Shown here: positions 43,886 to 51,513 of the stretch, piece after piece
How the letters are laid out: each line of letters opens with the position of its first letter
Position numbering within the stretch: the stretch's first letter is position 1
Source: Verrucomicrobiota bacterium
GTDB lineage: Bacteria; Verrucomicrobiota; Verrucomicrobiia; Verrucomicrobiales; Akkermansiaceae
Direction of reading: 5' to 3'
NCBI GenBank assembly: GCA_030835305.1
Contig: JAURPJ010000126.1
Span: 37,363 to 101,362, forward strand
Length of the DNA stretch: 64,000 bases
Made by a program: the position numbers and the translations under genes
The notes under the pieces: model-generated
Told to the model about the DNA's origin: nothing
The model's database searches: none
Seen by the model: only the letters and a program-made list of their open reading frames with translations

Positions 43886-45346
43886 ATGCGCATCCTTCTT
43901 CTCCTCCTCCTTCATAGTTCGTACTCAATTTTCGCAGCTCAAAAGCCCAATATCCTCTTCATCGCCATCGATGATCAGAACGACTGGATCGGCTGCCTGG
44001 GCGGACACCCGAACGCCCAAACTCCAAACATCGATAGACTGGCATCGCAAGGCACCCTTTTCACCAACGCCCATTGCCAATCCCCTCTCTGCAATTCATC
44101 CCGGGCCAGCCTCATGATGGGCCTCCGCCCGGACTCCACCGGTATCTACGGACTCGCTCCCTGGTTCCGAAATCTCCCCGAGTTCAAAGACCTCACCGCC
44201 CTCCCGCAACACCTCAAAGCCCACGGCTACACCACCTACTCCGCCGGCAAAATCTACCACGGCGGCTACGGCCGCAAAAAAACAGACCAGGAGTTCGACC
44301 ACCTCGGCCCCGGCGCCACCGGCGCGCCCTTCCCCAAAAAGAAGCTCGTCGATACCCCCAGCAAAATGCGCCTCGTCGATTGGGGAGTCTTCCCCCATCA
44401 GGACGAGGACAAGGGCGACTACAAGATCGCCGAGTGGGCGATCAAAACCCTCGACTCAAAACCCAAGGGCCCCTTCTTCCTCTCGGCCGGATTTTTCCTT
44501 CCCCACGTTCCTTGCTTCGCTACCGAGAAATGGTTCGACATGCACCCCGGTGACAAAACCAAACTCGCTCAAATCAAACGCGACGACCGCAGTGACACCC
44601 CGCGCTTCTCCTGGTACATGCACTGGTCGCTGCCCGAGCCCCGCCTCCGCTGGCTCGAGGAGCACAATGAATGGATGAATCTCACCCGCAGCTACCTCGC
44701 CTGCACCAGCTTCGTCGATGCCCAAATCGGGAAGCTCATGGAAGCTCTCGAGCGCAACGGCTACGCCGACAACACCATTATCGTCCTCTGGTCGGACCAC
44801 GGTTGGCACATCGGCGAAAAGGGCATCACCGGAAAAAACAGCCTCTGGGATGATGGCACCCGCGTGCCTCTCATCTTTGCCGGACCGGGAATTGCCAAAG
44901 GCGTCTCCAGCCAACCCGCCGAGCTTCTCGACATCTACCCCACTCTTTCCGAACTCATCGGCGCGAAGGCTCCCGGCCACCTCGAAGGCATCAGCCTGAT
45001 GCCCCAGCTCAAGAACGCTGCCACCAAACGCGAGCGCCCGGCCATCACCACCCACAACCACGACAATCACGGCATCCGCTCGGAAAATTGGCGCTACATC
45101 CACTACGCCGACGGCAGTGAGGAACTCTACGACATGGTCAAAGACCCCAACGAGTGGACCAACCTCATCGGCAAACCCGGCTACGATCAGGTCATTGCCG
45201 AGCACAAAAAGTGGATCCCAAAGGTGAGCCGTAAACCCGCCCCCGGCAGCCGCTCCCGCATCCTCACCTACGACAACAAAACCAGGGAAATCGTGTGGGA
45301 AGGCAAGCAAGTCCTCCCCACCGACCCAATCCCGATGGACCGGTAA
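43886..45346 (+). CDS. Secreted sulfatase, iduronate-2-sulfatase-like, with CNSSR active site
   Basis: 486 residues with a signal peptide (MRILLLLLLHSSYSIFAA). KPNILFIAIDDQNDWIGCLG has the metal-binding Asp pair; DDQNDW and YGLAPWFRNLPEFKD place it near the iduronate-2-sulfatase-like group. The formylglycine site is CNSSR (Cys69-Arg73), with Ser in place of the usual Pro. Also TTYSAGKIYHGGYG, VLWSDHGWHIGEKG (metal His), ITGKNSLWDDGTRVPLIF. Whether the maturation enzyme accepts CNSSR is uncertain, since the consensus is CxPxR or CxAxR. The order with the small membrane protein suggests an operon. Confidence 0.93.
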   Translation: MRILLLLLLHSSYSIFAAQKPNILFIAIDDQNDWIGCLGGHPNAQTPNIDRLASQGTLFTNAHCQSPLCNSSRASLMMGLRPDSTGIYGLAPWFRNLPEFKDLTALPQHLKAHGYTTYSAGKIYHGGYGRKKTDQEFDHLGPGATGAPFPKKKLVDTPSKMRLVDWGVFPHQDEDKGDYKIAEWAIKTLDSKPKGPFFLSAGFFLPHVPCFATEKWFDMHPGDKTKLAQIKRDDRSDTPRFSWYMHWSLPEPRLRWLEEHNEWMNLTRSYLACTSFVDAQIGKLMEALERNGYADNTIIVLWSDHGWHIGEKGITGKNSLWDDGTRVPLIFAGPGIAKGVSSQPAELLDIYPTLSELIGAKAPGHLEGISLMPQLKNAATKRERPAITTHNHDNHGIRSENWRYIHYADGSEELYDMVKDPNEWTNLIGKPGYDQVIAEHKKWIPKVSRKPAPGSRSRILTYDNKTREIVWEGKQVLPTDPIPMDR

Positions 45347-45633
45347 GATACCCCCTAAAGTTCGTCATCGGACCTTCGCCCAACCAAGTCACAGCGCGAC
45401 CCGTCCCTGTTGCTCCCCTAACTTGTGCCCATTTGCGACTGAAGGCTGAATGGCACTTGATTCAGGCCAAAAAGGATTCGTTTCCGGAGACCTTTGGAAC
45501 GGATCCCACGGATATTACCCTTCTGGCCTATATCCTCCCTTTCAACCCCGACGCCGGAGAAATGATCCGGGTGGTTGCAAGGATCCCCAGATAGGAGAAA
45601 AAACTCATTACACTCAAAACCTTTGAAGTTGGT
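45347..45633. other. Intergenic segment with a possible protein remnant
   Basis: Plus-strand frame ending at 45594 reads LRLKAEWHLIQAKKDSFPET, FGTDPTDITLLAYILPFNPD, AGEMIRVVARIPR and is compositionally protein-like, but it has no start of its own and I do not recognise a family. It could be a C-terminal fragment of a lost gene. No promoter or terminator was convincing. Confidence 0.3.
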
Positions 45634-47598
45634 CTATTTGCGTTCCTTGATCTTCGCCAATTCCTTGGCCTTGCTTGCTTCCCAGGCGGCTTTGTCCTTG
45701 AGGAACTTTTCCTTGAGCCTGGCTAGAGTCGCTTCCGCTTCCTGAAGCTGCCGCTCGGTGTCGCCCAACTCTAGTTCCTTGCGAACCTTGCCGTTAAGCT
45801 GACGTCGGTAGCTGCTGGCTGCGACTCCTTCGGGAATCGGAAACGCCACCGGAGTTTCCTCCTGAAACCAATCGTCACTCCGCTGTGTCGCCAGTGGGAT
45901 TTGACGTGCGCTCGTCAGGTTGGACATCGGATTGCGGGCCCAGGCATAGCGGTAGTGCACCGGCTCAACCACGTGCGGATTGCTCAGAACGAGAACGTTC
46001 CGCTTTACGCGGGGACGATTACGATTGTCCACTCCGTCCGTGCCATACTCGATCACCGCCGGATAAAACTTGCGATCTTCCCCCGCGATCGCAAAGCCCA
46101 ACATCTTGCCATCGCTGTCATCTTTCGTCCGGATCTCCGTCGACATCATCAAAGTCATTTTCCCGTCTTCCTTCTTCACCTCCCGAATCGTAGGCGGCAG
46201 CCAGAACTCATCATTCAAGACTCCATATTGAGTCGCCATGGCCCACTTCGCGGCACGCTCGCCAACCGGCACTTTGATCTGGGGATGATACCAACTCTTA
46301 CGAAAATCGTACGAACTTGCAAAGCCAATTGTCTTGTCACCGGCCTTCTGAAAATCGAGGAAGGTTTGATATTGCGCCTCTCTTATTCCGGGACCGGCAT
46401 CGTTCATGGGTTTAAGAAAATTCTCCTCCGTCTGCGGTTCGCCGGCCGAACACAACGATATGACACAGAACGGCAATTCAGGATCATTGAAAGCCGCACG
46501 CCATGAGGTGATCATCTTTCCGAAAACTTGGTAATACATTCTCGCTCCCGCCGAACCGGCAAAACAATTGTTGTATCCCTGATGAAAAACCGCGCCTTTC
46601 ACCGAGAGGCCCTTCATTGGGGAAATCATCCCCGCATAACAATATCCCGGACGATTGTGATCGGCCTTCGGCCCCGGTCGCAAATCCGATGGCGGTTTGC
46701 TACCCGCAGGCAAGGGCTTGCCGTCCTTCTCCGCCTTTTCTTTCTTACGTTCATAATTTTTGATCCGTCCTTCCAGATCGGTCTTGGCATCGTAGGCCGC
46801 AATCTTCTCATTCCACTCCGCAAGCTTCGCCTGCGTCTCTTCCCCCTGGATTTGCTTCATGATATCCTCCGGTGTCCACGTCTCTACCGTGGTTCCACCC
46901 CGGGAAGCATCAATCAAGCCAATGGGAACCTGCGAAGCCATATGCACGCGACGCCCAAAAACGTAACCAATGGCGGAAAACTCCTTTACAGTTTCCGGCG
47001 TGCAAACCTCCCAATATCCTTTGCGAAAGTGACGGCTAGACCAGCTGCTGTATTCGTACAAACCCTCGAAGCTCTTCACCGCTTCAAATCCTTTTCCCTG
47101 CGGAACAGTGAGCAATCGGATCTCCGGATAATTCGCCGAAGCAATCTCCATTGCTCCATCATCCACCTTTGCCAACTCAAATTCCATATTACTCTGACCT
47201 CCCAACACCCAGACATCGCCCACAAGAATATTCTCCAAGGTGATGGTCTTATCCTTACCTTTGGCAACCAGGTTCTGCGGATTCCTGCTGGCCGGCTTGG
47301 CCATCAACGTCGCCGCCCAAGCGCCCTTTTGATCAGCAACAGTCAAAAGTGATTCACCCCGAAAGAAGATCGTCACCTTCTCCCCCGGAGCAGCCCACCC
47401 CCAGATCCTAACAGGCTTGTCCCGCTGCAAAACCATGTTGCTTTGGAAGGTATTGCTCAAACTAAACCCCTCACCAATGGCGGGAACCTCCACCACGTTT
47501 TCACGCGGCATTTTTTGAGCGTAAAGCAAACCTTCCGACACGATCGTCAGCGAGACACATAGGATTGGGAAAAAACGATTGTTCATTGGTGGATTCAT
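45634..47598 (-). CDS. Sialate O-acetylesterase-type SGNH protein (SASA/DUF303)
   Basis: 654 residues; a second ATG at 47586 (MNNRFFPILCVSL) is an equally good start of the signal peptide. After an N-terminal beta domain (LSNTFQSNMVLQRDKPVRIW, GWAAPGEKVTI), the catalytic domain begins with GDVWVLGGQSNMEFELAKV, where Ser is the nucleophile. Next come PIGLIDASRGGTTVETWTPE and the FHQGYNNCFAG loop. A C-terminal jelly roll and a charged coiled-coil tail (ELEARLKEKFLK-like) complete it. It probably removes O-acetyl groups from sialic acids or other acidic sugars. It stands alone on the minus strand, with low GC in parts. Confidence 0.9.
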   Translation of the reverse strand: MNPPMNNRFFPILCVSLTIVSEGLLYAQKMPRENVVEVPAIGEGFSLSNTFQSNMVLQRDKPVRIWGWAAPGEKVTIFFRGESLLTVADQKGAWAATLMAKPASRNPQNLVAKGKDKTITLENILVGDVWVLGGQSNMEFELAKVDDGAMEIASANYPEIRLLTVPQGKGFEAVKSFEGLYEYSSWSSRHFRKGYWEVCTPETVKEFSAIGYVFGRRVHMASQVPIGLIDASRGGTTVETWTPEDIMKQIQGEETQAKLAEWNEKIAAYDAKTDLEGRIKNYERKKEKAEKDGKPLPAGSKPPSDLRPGPKADHNRPGYCYAGMISPMKGLSVKGAVFHQGYNNCFAGSAGARMYYQVFGKMITSWRAAFNDPELPFCVISLCSAGEPQTEENFLKPMNDAGPGIREAQYQTFLDFQKAGDKTIGFASSYDFRKSWYHPQIKVPVGERAAKWAMATQYGVLNDEFWLPPTIREVKKEDGKMTLMMSTEIRTKDDSDGKMLGFAIAGEDRKFYPAVIEYGTDGVDNRNRPRVKRNVLVLSNPHVVEPVHYRYAWARNPMSNLTSARQIPLATQRSDDWFQEETPVAFPIPEGVAASSYRRQLNGKVRKELELGDTERQLQEAEATLARLKEKFLKDKAAWEASKAKELAKIKERK

Positions 47599-47868
47599 GG
47601 ATTTAAGAAAGAAGTGAGATCGTTGGAAAGGACAACTCCCTCAACGACCTACCCGCAAACGAGTATTTCAGGCTAATGGCTTCACTAAAAGCCCACCGAT
47701 GATCTGGACCAACCGGGTTTCCCTGAGGGGTCGTCAAAAAATGCCAAACGACACCTTGTGTCATCCGGGAAAACAATTCCGGACGTACTCCGGCGGACCC
47801 ACAATCACAAAGAAGATCGAGACCGGGCGATTTTGCCTCGTTCATCCCGGAAGACGACCAGTATGCTT

Positions 47869-48297
47869 CTACATAGCGAGCTGCGTGACATTAATCAGCA
47901 CAAGATAACGACCGACTTTCCCCACAAAGGTCAGGATCCAAAACAAGGTAAAGTTGACTCTCATCACTCCGGCCAAAAAGGTAAGGGCATCTCCGCCAAC
48001 CGGAGCCCATGCCAGAAGAAGGGACCAGACTCCATACTTTTGAAACTACTTCTGCGCGCGGAAACGTTTACCAACCTTAAAAGGAAACCATTTTCGGTCC
48101 TGATATCCTTCAAGATAACGGCCAAGGACCCAATTGGCAGCTGAACCGAGGGTATTCCCAAGCGACGCAACCAGCCATATCCAAACCCATTCTTCGGGGC
48201 GATCAACCACTATGCCAACGACAATCACTTCTGAGTAAAAGGGAAGAATCGTCGCAGCAAGGAAAGCCCCTCCAAACATGAGGAGATAGGCTTTCAT
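47869..48297 (-). pseudogene. yqaA: YqaA-family membrane protein with in-frame amber codon
   Basis: From the ATG at 48297 the frame reads MKAYLLMFGGAFLAATILPF, YSEVIVVGIVVDRPEEWVWI, GNTLGSAANWVLGRYLEG, WFPFKVGKRFRAQK, then TAG at 48046-48048, and continues in the same frame FQKYGVWSLLLAWAPVGGDA, LTFLAGVMRVNFTLFWILTF, VGKVGRYLVL to the TAG at 47869-47871. In YqaA/DedA-like proteins this position is a tryptophan (in RAxxWFxKYGxWSLLL), so TGG to TAG explains the stop. Without it the protein would be 142 residues. The ATG overlaps the TGA of the glutamine amidotransferase fragment upstream in ATGA. Loss of function is probable unless an amber suppressor exists. Confidence 0.75.
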
Positions 48298-48560
48298 TCC
48301 TCACACTCGGGGATCAAGGTTTCAGCAACGCTGCATCGTGCACGACGCACCAGCTCCGCAAAAGTATTTCGCTGCCTCTTCAAATAAAACAAGTGTTCAG
48401 GATGCCATTGCACCCCGACAAGCCAAGGATGGGAATTTGCTTTGATGGCCTGAACAAAAAATCCAAATCCCTCGCGACCACACGGACTCTTTCTCCAAGG
48501 CGGTCGATTGCCTGATGGTGCAGACTGTTGATCCGCCACCGGATTAAGCTGCGCTGGGTC
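48294..48560 (-). pseudogene. Class I glutamine amidotransferase (peptidase C26, PuuD-like), C-terminal fragment
   Basis: Two frames complete each other. The first, from 48560 to about 48470, has RINSLHHQAIDRLGERVRVV, ARD; the second, from there to TGA at 48294, has VQAIKANSHPWLVGVQWHPE, HLFYLKRQRNTFAELV. SLHHQ with VQWHPE is the C26 signature (gamma-glutamyl-GABA hydrolase, PuuD). The switch is in or next to a T6 run (GATTTGGATTTTTTGTT). Only the last ~90 of about 250 residues remain; the upstream gene (LOG family) abuts directly. Its stop overlaps the YqaA start. Confidence 0.65.
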
Positions 48561-49229
48561 TTAGGCGGGTTCAAATTCACCTGCATGCTCTTTCAGAAGC
48601 CTCATCACGCCATCCAGTGAAGTCGTAATATCGTAATCCCCGGGTTCACACACCTCCTCCATCAAGGGCAGGAGGGCATCCCAGAATCCAACTCCATTCT
48701 CGTCCGGGCGATTGAAGATCACGACCTTCTTGCCCTTCATCAGATCACTTCCCTCGTGCTTGAAAATCATCAGCGCAAAGAGCTCCTGTACCGTGCCCGC
48801 TCCTCCGGGAAAGATCACAAAGGAGACCAAATTCTCGATCATCACCTCCATGCGGGTGTAGATATCCTGACTCAGCCAGAAGCAGGAAAGCCCCTCCGGG
48901 AGGCCCTCAAGTTCAATAATATGAGGAACGTTTGAACCGGCCGTCCAGCCTCCCGCGGCCACCGAACCGAGAACCACCGCGCCCATGATCCCTGACTTTC
49001 CGGCCCCCGAGACACAGCAAAATTTATTTTCAGCCAACCGTCTTCCCAGCTCCTCCCCATCTGCGATATAAGATGAGTCCTTAAGGGTAGCCGAACAAAA
49101 CACGCAAACAAAGCCGATAAGATCAGCAGACGGAGGAGCATCAGCTTCGGGAATCTCCGTATTACAAGCGATCTCACGATTGGGGTCTGGGAATTCGCCC
49201 TGCATCGCCAGACCAAGCCTTTTGATCAC
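48561..49229 (-). CDS. LOG family protein (TIGR00730), cytokinin riboside monophosphate phosphoribohydrolase-like
   Basis: 222 residues from a GTG at 49229 that overlaps the stop of the preceding LOG-like remnant in GTGA. The LOG core is intact: FVCVFCSATLKDSSYIADGE, CVSGAGKSGIMGAVVLGSV, LSQDIYTRMEVMIENLVSFV, and the active site PGGAGTVQELF (PGGxGTxxE). LOG enzymes hydrolyse N6-substituted adenosine monophosphates or other nucleoside monophosphates to a base and ribose-5-phosphate. The first ~40 residues (MIKRLGLAMQGEFPDPN) are not typical of the family and may belong to a former fusion with the remnant upstream. It is the only undamaged gene between 47.9 and 49.7 kb. Confidence 0.85.
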   Translation of the reverse strand: MIKRLGLAMQGEFPDPNREIACNTEIPEADAPPSADLIGFVCVFCSATLKDSSYIADGEELGRRLAENKFCCVSGAGKSGIMGAVVLGSVAAGGWTAGSNVPHIIELEGLPEGLSCFWLSQDIYTRMEVMIENLVSFVIFPGGAGTVQELFALMIFKHEGSDLMKGKKVVIFNRPDENGVGFWDALLPLMEEVCEPGDYDITTSLDGVMRLLKEHAGEFEPA

Positions 49230-49740
49230 CTTGCCGGTTTCGAGGCGCTCAGCAAAAACTCCCGGAAGTCCTGCTTTACCGTTCCCAATTCGCGCAAGCG
49301 ACCCAGCAGGTTAAAGAGTGGATCCCAGGAACCATCGCTATTAAGGATAATCGTGGGCTTCCCCTGAAGGTATTTATCGAGAGTCGATATCCCACAAAAA
49401 CGGAAATCGCCTTAAACATGTCCTCGAGAGTGGCTCCCGGTGTGAAGACGAAGGCATCCGTTTCTTTAGTTTTCTTCTCAATATTGTTAAGTGTAATCCG
49501 CTGGTCACCATTCGAATTATAGATATCCCATCCGGCATTGAAGAGGTGGAACAAAAGCTTCGCTCGGGCCGAGCGACCGGGATCATTAGAACCTTAGAAC
49601 CGATCATAGTTCCGGAAAGTCTGACAGTTGGCATATTCGGAAAATAGGTTAAAATTTTCGTGGGAAATTTGCCCCTCGAAAGGATTCCTAACATAGCGCA
49701 ATCCCGCGTCATGAAAGAAAAATTTCTGTAAACAGCACTC
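49226..49740 (-). pseudogene. Second LOG-family gene, broken by a nonsense codon and a frameshift
   Basis: In one frame: FFHDAGLRYVRNPFEG, NFNLFSEYANCQTFRNYDRF, then TAA at about 49594-49596, continuing in frame as GSNDPGRSARAKLLFHLFNA, GWDIYNS, TKETDAFVFTPGATLEDMFK, AISVFVG. Then a frame change near 49378 is needed to read DKYLQGKPTIILNSDGSWDP, LFNLLGRLRELG and a TGA at 49226-49228. The pieces align in order with a LOG protein, but the PGGxGT motif is PGATLED, so this copy may have been inactive earlier. It converts into the intact LOG gene by a GTGA overlap. The original start is not visible; it overlaps the divergent cytosine deaminase region. Confidence 0.65.
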
Positions 49741-49752
49741 TCCGAGGCAAGG

Positions 49753-50151
49753 GTGGGACTTGCCGAAGGAGGCGTCCCGGTTGCGAGTATCATCGTGCAT
49801 CAGGAAGACATCATCGGCCGCGGACACAACCGCCGGGTCCAGGAGGGAAGCACGGTCTTTCATGGGGAGATCGACGCCTTGGAGAATGCCGGGCGACAAC
49901 CCGCCGTCTTCTACCGTGATTGCGAACTATACACGACCCTCTCACCCTGCCCGATGTGCAGTGGAGCCATCCTCCTTTACGGCATTCCCAAGGTGATCGT
50001 TGGGGAGAATCAATCCTTCATGGGCGAAGAGGAACTCCTTTGCCCCCGGGGAGTTGAAGTAGACGTCGTTCAGGACAAAGAATGCCAGGAAATGATGAAG
50101 CAATCCATCGCCGACAAACCCGAGCTCTGGAACGAGGACATTGGAGTATGA
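49753..50151 (+). CDS. Cytosine deaminase, yeast FCY1-like; N-terminus interrupted
   Basis: 132 residues from a GTG at 49753. The deaminase zinc site is intact: HGEIDALENAG (His37, Glu39) and SPCPMCSGAILLYG (Cys66, Cys69). GRGHNRRVQEGS, YTTLSPC, GIPKVIVGENQSF and the C-terminal KPELWNEDIG match the pattern of yeast cytosine deaminase (FCY1), so deamination of cytosine to uracil is likely. Upstream in the same frame an ATG at 49711 gives MKEKFL, then TAA at 49729-49731, then TALSEAR joined to the GTG; a CAA-to-TAA change would explain this. So the N-terminal helix is cut unless translation restarts. Divergent from the LOG remnant. Confidence 0.8.
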   Translation: MGLAEGGVPVASIIVHQEDIIGRGHNRRVQEGSTVFHGEIDALENAGRQPAVFYRDCELYTTLSPCPMCSGAILLYGIPKVIVGENQSFMGEEELLCPRGVEVDVVQDKECQEMMKQSIADKPELWNEDIGV

Positions 50152-51513
50152 TTACTTGGGCTCTACTCCACGCTTCCTCATGATAGCAACCAGAGCGCGC
50201 TCACTCTTCTCAATCGGCCGAAAATTTCCCGGTCGATATCCCTGGGCAATCTTTAGCGGAGTCCAGCCTGACTTATTTTTCTGGTGCCATACTTTGATAT
50301 CAGCCCCCAGCTCATCGAGGAGGGCCATCATTTCGGGAGCACTCTTGTATGCAGCGGCATGCATCACGGTCTCGCCACGGTCATCCTTCACATTGATGTC
50401 AGCCCCTTCTTTCACGAGGTATTTTACGACCTCGAGGGCAGATCTGAGATCGGCTGCTTCTTCGCCCGGAGCAGTCACTCCCATGCCGGAGGCGGCCAGC
50501 AAAGGGGTGGTCCCGCAATGATTGGCCACCTTCGGATTGGCCCCCACTTCTTCGAGAACCTTCAAAAAAGCAAGATCAGCGGTTTGAGCCGCAAGAAGAT
50601 AGGGAGTGGCACCTTTGCGATCAACCCGCGCGGTACCGGCCGGACCACCTTTGATTTTGAGATTCGGGTCAGCTCCGTGTTTGACTAGGACCTTGACCAG
50701 TTCCAGACTCGTCATTCTTCCTGAACCCCGAGGCGTCGGGAGCCCGTCGTCACCGTCTCCCTTGACCGATTTGCGCACCCAACTCAACACATGAAGCGGA
50801 GCATATCCAGATCCCAGATCATTAGGATTTGCTCCCATTGTTAGGAGATACGCCGCCAGCTCAAAGTGACCATTTTCGATCGCGAGCATCAAGGGAGTGG
50901 TGCCATCCCGCATGCGCTTGCGCCCCCGCCTGACTTTGGCAGCCTCATTCACATCAGCGCCCTCGTCGAGGAGAGCCTTGGCCACATCGGCGTACCCCTG
51001 CCGGACGGCAAAGAGGAGTGGAGTAAAGCCGGAATCGAGAGGTTGTTTAAACTCGGCTCCTTTCTCCAGTAAATATCGGACCACTTCGACGTGTCCCTCG
51101 GCAGCAGCCCACATGAGCGGAGTTTGCTGACGGTGTTCTTGGGCATCAATCTTGGCTCCCGCTTCTACCAAAAACTTCACCGCAGGCAGCTTCCCGGTCC
51201 GACTAGCCGTATGCAGAGGCGTTTCGTTTCCCGGTAAAGCGAGATTGGCATCGGCCCCTGCTTTCAACAGCTGTCCGACCATTATTGAGTTGCCGCTTTG
51301 GCAGGCCAGCGAGAGTGGGGTAACGCCATAGCGGTTGAGCCCGTTGACCGAAGCGCCGTCTTTGATCAAAGCCTGAACTCTGGCCAGGTCGTTCTGATGA
51401 GCCGCTTCGATCAGCGGGTTTGCTTGCAAAGGCGACAGCAAGAGGCAGCTGAAAGCTTCCGCTTTCGGTATCGCTTTCACTACCGAAAGCAGGAGCTTCC
51501 GGCTACTCATCAT
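50152..51513 (-). CDS. Secreted ankyrin-repeat protein
   Basis: 453 residues. A basic N-terminus and hydrophobic stretch (AFSCLLLSPLQA) resemble an export signal. Then at least nine ankyrin repeats follow, each about 33 residues, for example VTPLSLACQSGNSIMVGQLL, TPLHTASRTGKLPAVKFLVE, TPLMWAAAEGHVEVVRYLLE, TPLLFAVRQGYADVAKALLD, TPLMLAIENGHFELAAYLLT and ETVMHAAAYKSAPEMMALLD, with a longer loop near 270 and a terminal TPLKIAQGYRPGNF. Ankyrin proteins with exactly this DUF1552/DUF1592 context are common in the phylum; partner unknown. Its start overlaps the end of the DUF1552 gene by four bases, so it is translated from the same operon. Confidence 0.9.
   Translation of the reverse strand: MMSSRKLLLSVVKAIPKAEAFSCLLLSPLQANPLIEAAHQNDLARVQALIKDGASVNGLNRYGVTPLSLACQSGNSIMVGQLLKAGADANLALPGNETPLHTASRTGKLPAVKFLVEAGAKIDAQEHRQQTPLMWAAAEGHVEVVRYLLEKGAEFKQPLDSGFTPLLFAVRQGYADVAKALLDEGADVNEAAKVRRGRKRMRDGTTPLMLAIENGHFELAAYLLTMGANPNDLGSGYAPLHVLSWVRKSVKGDGDDGLPTPRGSGRMTSLELVKVLVKHGADPNLKIKGGPAGTARVDRKGATPYLLAAQTADLAFLKVLEEVGANPKVANHCGTTPLLAASGMGVTAPGEEAADLRSALEVVKYLVKEGADINVKDDRGETVMHAAAYKSAPEMMALLDELGADIKVWHQKNKSGWTPLKIAQGYRPGNFRPIEKSERALVAIMRKRGVEPK

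Noticed and set aside
44456..45310. 284-codon open frame antisense to a sulfatase
   Set aside because: No motif and typical shadow composition; the sulfatase on the plus strand has all landmarks.
47603..47845. 80-codon minus-strand frame between the O-acetylesterase and YqaA
   Set aside because: It starts close to the YqaA remnant and is moderately protein-like, but I recognise no family, ribosome site or conservation clue.
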